Source of the DNA: Pseudomonadota bacterium
Lineage (GTDB): Bacteria; Pseudomonadota; Gammaproteobacteria; Xanthomonadales; SZUA-38
Reading direction: 5' to 3'
Assembly (NCBI GenBank): GCA_039033415.1
Contig: JBCCCR010000015.1
Location: 1 to 64,000, forward strand
DNA: 64,000 bases
The notes beneath the pieces are model-generated. The model was not told the DNA's origin. It saw nothing but the letters and a program-made list of their open reading frames with translations, and made no database searches. Position 1 is the stretch's first letter, and every line of letters begins with the position of its first letter. Shown here piece by piece: positions 61,451-64,000 of this stretch. The translations under genes and the position numbers were made by a program.

Positions 61451-62054
61451 CATCGCGCTCACTCTGACCGGGCAGCAGGCGCTGATAAACGGCACGGACC
61501 CTCGAGTCCTTCGGCGAGCGATGAACCGTGCTCAGCGACGAACAGAGGCGCGGGTGAAGACGGTCGTTCGGCGTGCCGTATCTCGGCGATACACGGTCAC
61601 TCAGAATCGCGTCTCGAAGGCCTTCCGAGTAGGTCAGCGGCGCTCTAACAACTTCGTCGTATCCGCGCTTCTGCTCTATCAAGGGCGCCGGCTGAATCTC
61701 AAAGCCTTTTCTACCGGGCGGCGCACAGTCCGAACGCGTCGAGGCAAGCGGGTCCAGGCGACCGTGAAGGTGCTCCGAAGCGGACGGAAGTCCCCGGTAG
61801 ACGGCACATACGGCGGCTTTCATGCCACCGGGCGAAACAACAACGAGCTCATCTTAGAGCGGACCGGTGTTGTGCGTAGCGCACCACGCTACGCCGGCGA
61901 CGAGAAGCTTCGCTCACTCACAGGTCCGGCGATCGCTCAAATGGTTCGATCCGCGCAAGTGCTGGATCAAGTGAACCAACTCATGGAAGAGGTCTACCCA
62001 ACCGAGTTCTTTCGTCAGCTCAGGCTGGGTCAGCGTCAAAGCGGAAGGAGATAA
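61443..62054 (+). CDS. minor tail protein Z-like (gpZ)
   Basis: A 203-residue very basic protein. RVLRRAMNRAQRRTEARVKT, then SRRYTVTQNRVSKAFRV, match the prophage gpZ family, which works in tail completion. Confidence 0.8.
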   Translation: MTSIALTLTGQQALINGTDPRVLRRAMNRAQRRTEARVKTVVRRAVSRRYTVTQNRVSKAFRVGQRRSNNFVVSALLLYQGRRLNLKAFSTGRRTVRTRRGKRVQATVKVLRSGRKSPVDGTYGGFHATGRNNNELILERTGVVRSAPRYAGDEKLRSLTGPAIAQMVRSAQVLDQVNQLMEEVYPTEFFRQLRLGQRQSGRR

Positions 62055-62057
62055 GCA

Positions 62058-62492
62058 ATGTCGGACCCAGTCGGTGCACTAGATGTTATTCCGCTCGTGG
62101 CTCACGTCGACCAAAACAAAACGGATCTGATCAAACGGGTATTGCTGGCTAATACAGCCGATGCGCTTTCTGACTACGAAGCGGATGCGCCCACGGTTCA
62201 GATCTACGCCAGCATGTTTGACGCAAACGATCAGCCTGAAGGCGAGATGCGTTGCCACCAAGGTTTCTACTCACTGTTCCACGTTGACTACGTCTGCGAC
62301 GTCGCGGACCTCAACGCGGTAACGGCCGAAGTTCGAAAAATCGTATTCCCCTATTCGTTTGGAGAAATGTTCGGCGATATCGCCTTTGCCTTTCCGCCGC
62401 GCGCCGGCGGAGTTAGCGGCGGCGTTCTCGACATGAAAGGCAAATACGTTCACTGGCAGGACCGCTTCCAGGTCCTGCATCACACCCCTTAG
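62058..62492 (+). CDS. tail terminator-like protein (gpU position)
   Basis: A 144-residue protein with GGAGATAAGCA before the ATG. Placed between gpZ and the tail tube, where lambda has gpU. IYASMFDANDQPEGEM and HVDYVCDVADLNAVTAEVRK are consistent, but similarity is not strong. Confidence 0.55.
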   Translation: MSDPVGALDVIPLVAHVDQNKTDLIKRVLLANTADALSDYEADAPTVQIYASMFDANDQPEGEMRCHQGFYSLFHVDYVCDVADLNAVTAEVRKIVFPYSFGEMFGDIAFAFPPRAGGVSGGVLDMKGKYVHWQDRFQVLHHTP

Positions 62493-62504
62493 CAGGAGAC
62501 CCTC

Positions 62505-62666
62505 ATGGTTCGATCCGGCGGGCGGTACGAAGTCCGGGACGGCGAGCGCGTGCTCGTCGATTGGGGCGGCGTACCCGTAGAAGAAAAACAAGAAACCCAA
62601 CCTGAAACCGCCCCGGCGGACGATGACTACGTGGAGGTAGAAGACGATGCTGTTCTTTCGAAGTAA
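62505..62666 (+). CDS. 53-residue acidic small protein
   Basis: A frame from ATG 62505 (AGGAG 6 nt upstream) to TAA 62666, overlapping the tail tube start by 20 nt. Basic start then acidic C terminus (DDDYVEVEDDAVL). Common in this position in related phages; role unknown. Confidence 0.7.
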   Translation: MVRSGGRYEVRDGERVLVDWGGVPVEEKQETQPETAPADDDYVEVEDDAVLSK

Positions 62667-63582
62667 GACCCTTTTTGCCAAGCTTCAGCCGACGGCGCTG
62701 ACCGACTCTGTACCGATCGCGACCGACGCCGTTCAGGTGTTTGATCTGGAGATCGACCCGTACGAAGGTGACACCGTCGAAGAGACGGTCGAGCGGGAGC
62801 AGTTCGGCAACTACCTGCAGTTCAACACCTCCCCGACAACCACGATGCGCTTTAAGGTTTACTTGAAGGGTACGGGTTCCGCCGGTGACGCTGCTTTCTT
62901 CGGTCCGCTTCTGCGCGGTTGCGGTTTCGCCGAGACGCTGAACGCCAGCACCGATGCGACCTACGATCTCGTTTCGACGGGTCAAGAGATGCTGACCCTC
63001 AAATACGTGCTGAGCGGCAACCAGGTGCACGCGGCACTCGATTGTCGCGGAACGGTTCGGCTCGAGTTCACTCGCGGCGGCCTGCCCTACCTGCAGTTCG
63101 AGTTCACCGGCGCCTACGTGGAGCCTGTTACGTCTGCACTGGCCGCCGACATCTCTGCCTGGGAAGCCATTACCACGCTGCCGGTCAACCGGGCCAACAC
63201 GGTGTTCACGCTGGACAGCACGACCCCGTGCCTTGAGCAGCTCGTCGCTGACGTTGCTAACGAAGTGGTCTCTCGCGACCTCCCGAACTGCTATAGCACG
63301 AGCATCGTCGACCGCTCGCCGAACGGCAACTGCAACTTCGAGGCGCCAACGCTGGCGACGAAGGATTGGTTCGATGTTCTGGAGTCGCACAACGGCGTAA
63401 CGACTGTTGCAGGCAGCATCGTTCACGGCTCGACGGCCGGGAACATCATTGAGGTACAGATGCCCCGGGTTCAACTGGCCGGCATCAGCTTCGAAAACAG
63501 CGACGGCATTCTGGTCTACAACACCAACGCCCGGTTCATCCCGGTAGCGGGTAACGACGAGATCCAGATTATCGTGCGCTAA
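62647..63582 (+). CDS. major tail (tube) protein
   Basis: A 311-residue protein. SVPIATDAVQVFDLEIDPYE, EQFGNYLQFNTSPTTTMRF and QLAGISFENSDGILVYNT fit the tail tube group of gpA-type siphophages. Two-domain build (tube fold plus Ig-like end) is likely. Confidence 0.85.
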   Translation: MLFFRSKTLFAKLQPTALTDSVPIATDAVQVFDLEIDPYEGDTVEETVEREQFGNYLQFNTSPTTTMRFKVYLKGTGSAGDAAFFGPLLRGCGFAETLNASTDATYDLVSTGQEMLTLKYVLSGNQVHAALDCRGTVRLEFTRGGLPYLQFEFTGAYVEPVTSALAADISAWEAITTLPVNRANTVFTLDSTTPCLEQLVADVANEVVSRDLPNCYSTSIVDRSPNGNCNFEAPTLATKDWFDVLESHNGVTTVAGSIVHGSTAGNIIEVQMPRVQLAGISFENSDGILVYNTNARFIPVAGNDEIQIIVR

Positions 63583-63585
63583 CTG

Positions 63586-63599
63586 AGTCCCAAAGGACT
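63586..63599. promoter_or_regulatory. operator-like palindrome after the tail tube gene
   Basis: AGTCCCAAAGGACT, 4 nt past the tail tube stop, is the exact reverse complement of the site at 36602; the match extends to 16 bp (flanking G and C). Repressor binding here could silence the late region in the lysogen. Confidence 0.6.
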
Positions 63600-63615
63600 C
63601 TTAAAGGTTGCAACC

Positions 63616-63657
63616 GCTGTCCCGGGGTTGGGTCGTTCCCCCGGGGCAGCACCTTTT
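63616..63657 (+). terminator. intrinsic terminator between tail tube and next tail gene
   Basis: GCTGTCCCGGGG (63616-63627) pairs with CCCCGGGGCAGC (63639-63650) with one G-U pair, then ACCTTTTT. An outer AAAGGT/ACCTTT pair extends the stem. Confidence 0.8.
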
Positions 63658-63691
63658 TCTGACGACCCGAAAACGACTGAGGTTAATGGAT

Positions 63692-64000
63692 ATGACCGCA
63701 TTTAAAGGCGCTAAGAATCAGTACACCGAAGAGTGTCTGGCGAAGTTTCAAGACGGCACTGTGGTGCCGTTCAAGGCCACTTTCAAAAAGCTCAAGCGCA
63801 GCGAATCCAAAGCGCTGCTGAAGCACCAAGGTGTTTCGATGGGTCGCGCTACCGCGATCAGTAAAGGCGACGCCAACGAAGAAAGTCTCAAGTTCTTCGA
63901 AGACGACTATATGGTCGAGCAGACGCTGAAAAATCTCGTGGGTTGGGAGATGCCGTCGCCGGAAGAAGGCGTTGAATGGATTCCGTTTACGCCCGAGAAC
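63692..64000 (+). CDS. probable tail assembly chaperone (partial)
   Basis: The frame is open to the window edge (103 codons). ATG 63692 has GAGG 9 nt upstream; ATG 63686 is less well placed. The product starts MTAFKGAKNQYTEECLAKF and is helix-rich and acidic. Place after the tail tube gene fits a gpG-like chaperone; its frameshift site, if any, is off the edge. Confidence 0.6.
   Translation, partial: MTAFKGAKNQYTEECLAKFQDGTVVPFKATFKKLKRSESKALLKHQGVSMGRATAISKGDANEESLKFFEDDYMVEQTLKNLVGWEMPSPEEGVEWIPFTPEN

Larger units (their letters stand above)
15959..64000. mobile_element. siphovirus-type prophage, left end and most of genome
   Basis: Integrase, excisionase, two repressor-like regulators, replication genes, lysis cassette, terminases, portal, protease, capsid, connector and tail tube genes lie in lambda-like order of opposing transcription units. 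The left boundary is placed at the end of tRNA-Ser by proximity and by an operator sequence shared between the first leftward gene and the excisionase. The right end is outside the window, so the flanking repeat cannot be checked. Confidence 0.9.

Noticed and set aside
62503-63474. 323-codon frame antisense to the tail tube gene
   Set aside because: Shadow frame in the late operon, where every supported gene is on the plus strand.
1-64000. CRISPR array, IS elements or rRNA
   Set aside because: No regularly spaced repeats with unique spacers, no transposase frames with terminal inverted repeats and no rRNA sequence were seen.

Overview
The window looks like a piece of a gammaproteobacterial chromosome. 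Evidence is the gene order dnaX-ybaB-recR, ppsR divergent from ppsA, orn divergent from rsgA, a YhcB/ZapG-type protein, a DUF1249 protein and standard tRNA-Glu, tRNA-Ala and tRNA-Ser genes. The genus cannot be fixed from the sequence. A block of ordinary chromosome (about 2.6-15.96 kb) lies between two mobile elements, each next to a tRNA gene.

Region 1 (1-2588): the end of an integrated element. It carries a tyrosine integrase and a large serine recombinase whose last codons are read from the antisense strand of tRNA-Glu, which points to an attachment site in the tRNA 3' half. Region 2 (2548-15958): tRNA-Glu and tRNA-Ala with their promoter, DUF1249, ppsR, ppsA, orn, rsgA, a Nudix hydrolase, zapG-like, a META lipoprotein, a HIT protein, recR, ybaB, dnaX, a two-gene ABC transporter and tRNA-Ser.

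Region 3 (about 15.96 kb to the right edge, at least 48 kb): a lambdoid-style siphovirus prophage that runs off the window. From left to right: a leftward segment with a DUF6502 protein, small ORFs, a small Cro/CI-type regulator, integrase and excisionase; a long leftward early operon (30.06 down to 19.37 kb) with an Acb2-like anti-CBASS protein, SNF2 helicase, VRR-NUC nuclease, family A DNA polymerase, DUF2815 ssDNA-binding protein, DUF2800 protein and several tiny membrane proteins; an immunity region (30.08-30.71 kb) with a repressor flanked by two promoters that overlap related palindromic operators; a rightward early operon with a terminator after its first gene, many small unknown genes, a primase-helicase and an iteron array that is a likely replication origin; a dNMP kinase, a T5 A1-like protein and a likely late regulator; then the late genes.

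The late region has an unusual order: small terminase (39.9 kb), lysis cassette (endolysin, holin, Rz/Rz1), a secreted FG-GAP/UnbV-type protein followed by a classic -1 frameshift signal, about 9 kb of tail or adhesin proteins with LamG-like domains, and only then large terminase (54.6 kb), gpW, portal, protease, decoration protein, capsid protein, connectors, tail tube and the start of a probable tail chaperone.

The signals most worth following are: (1) the GGGAAAG slippery heptamer with a hairpin 6 nt downstream at 44.24 kb; (2) twelve copies of an 11-bp iteron at 36.08-36.49 kb; (3) 14-bp palindromes of the AGTCC-N4-GGACT type at the immunity region and scattered elsewhere; (4) a second, unrelated operator shared by three leftward genes near the integrase; (5) an Acb2-like gene; and (6) a Tat-signal protein in the early operon.
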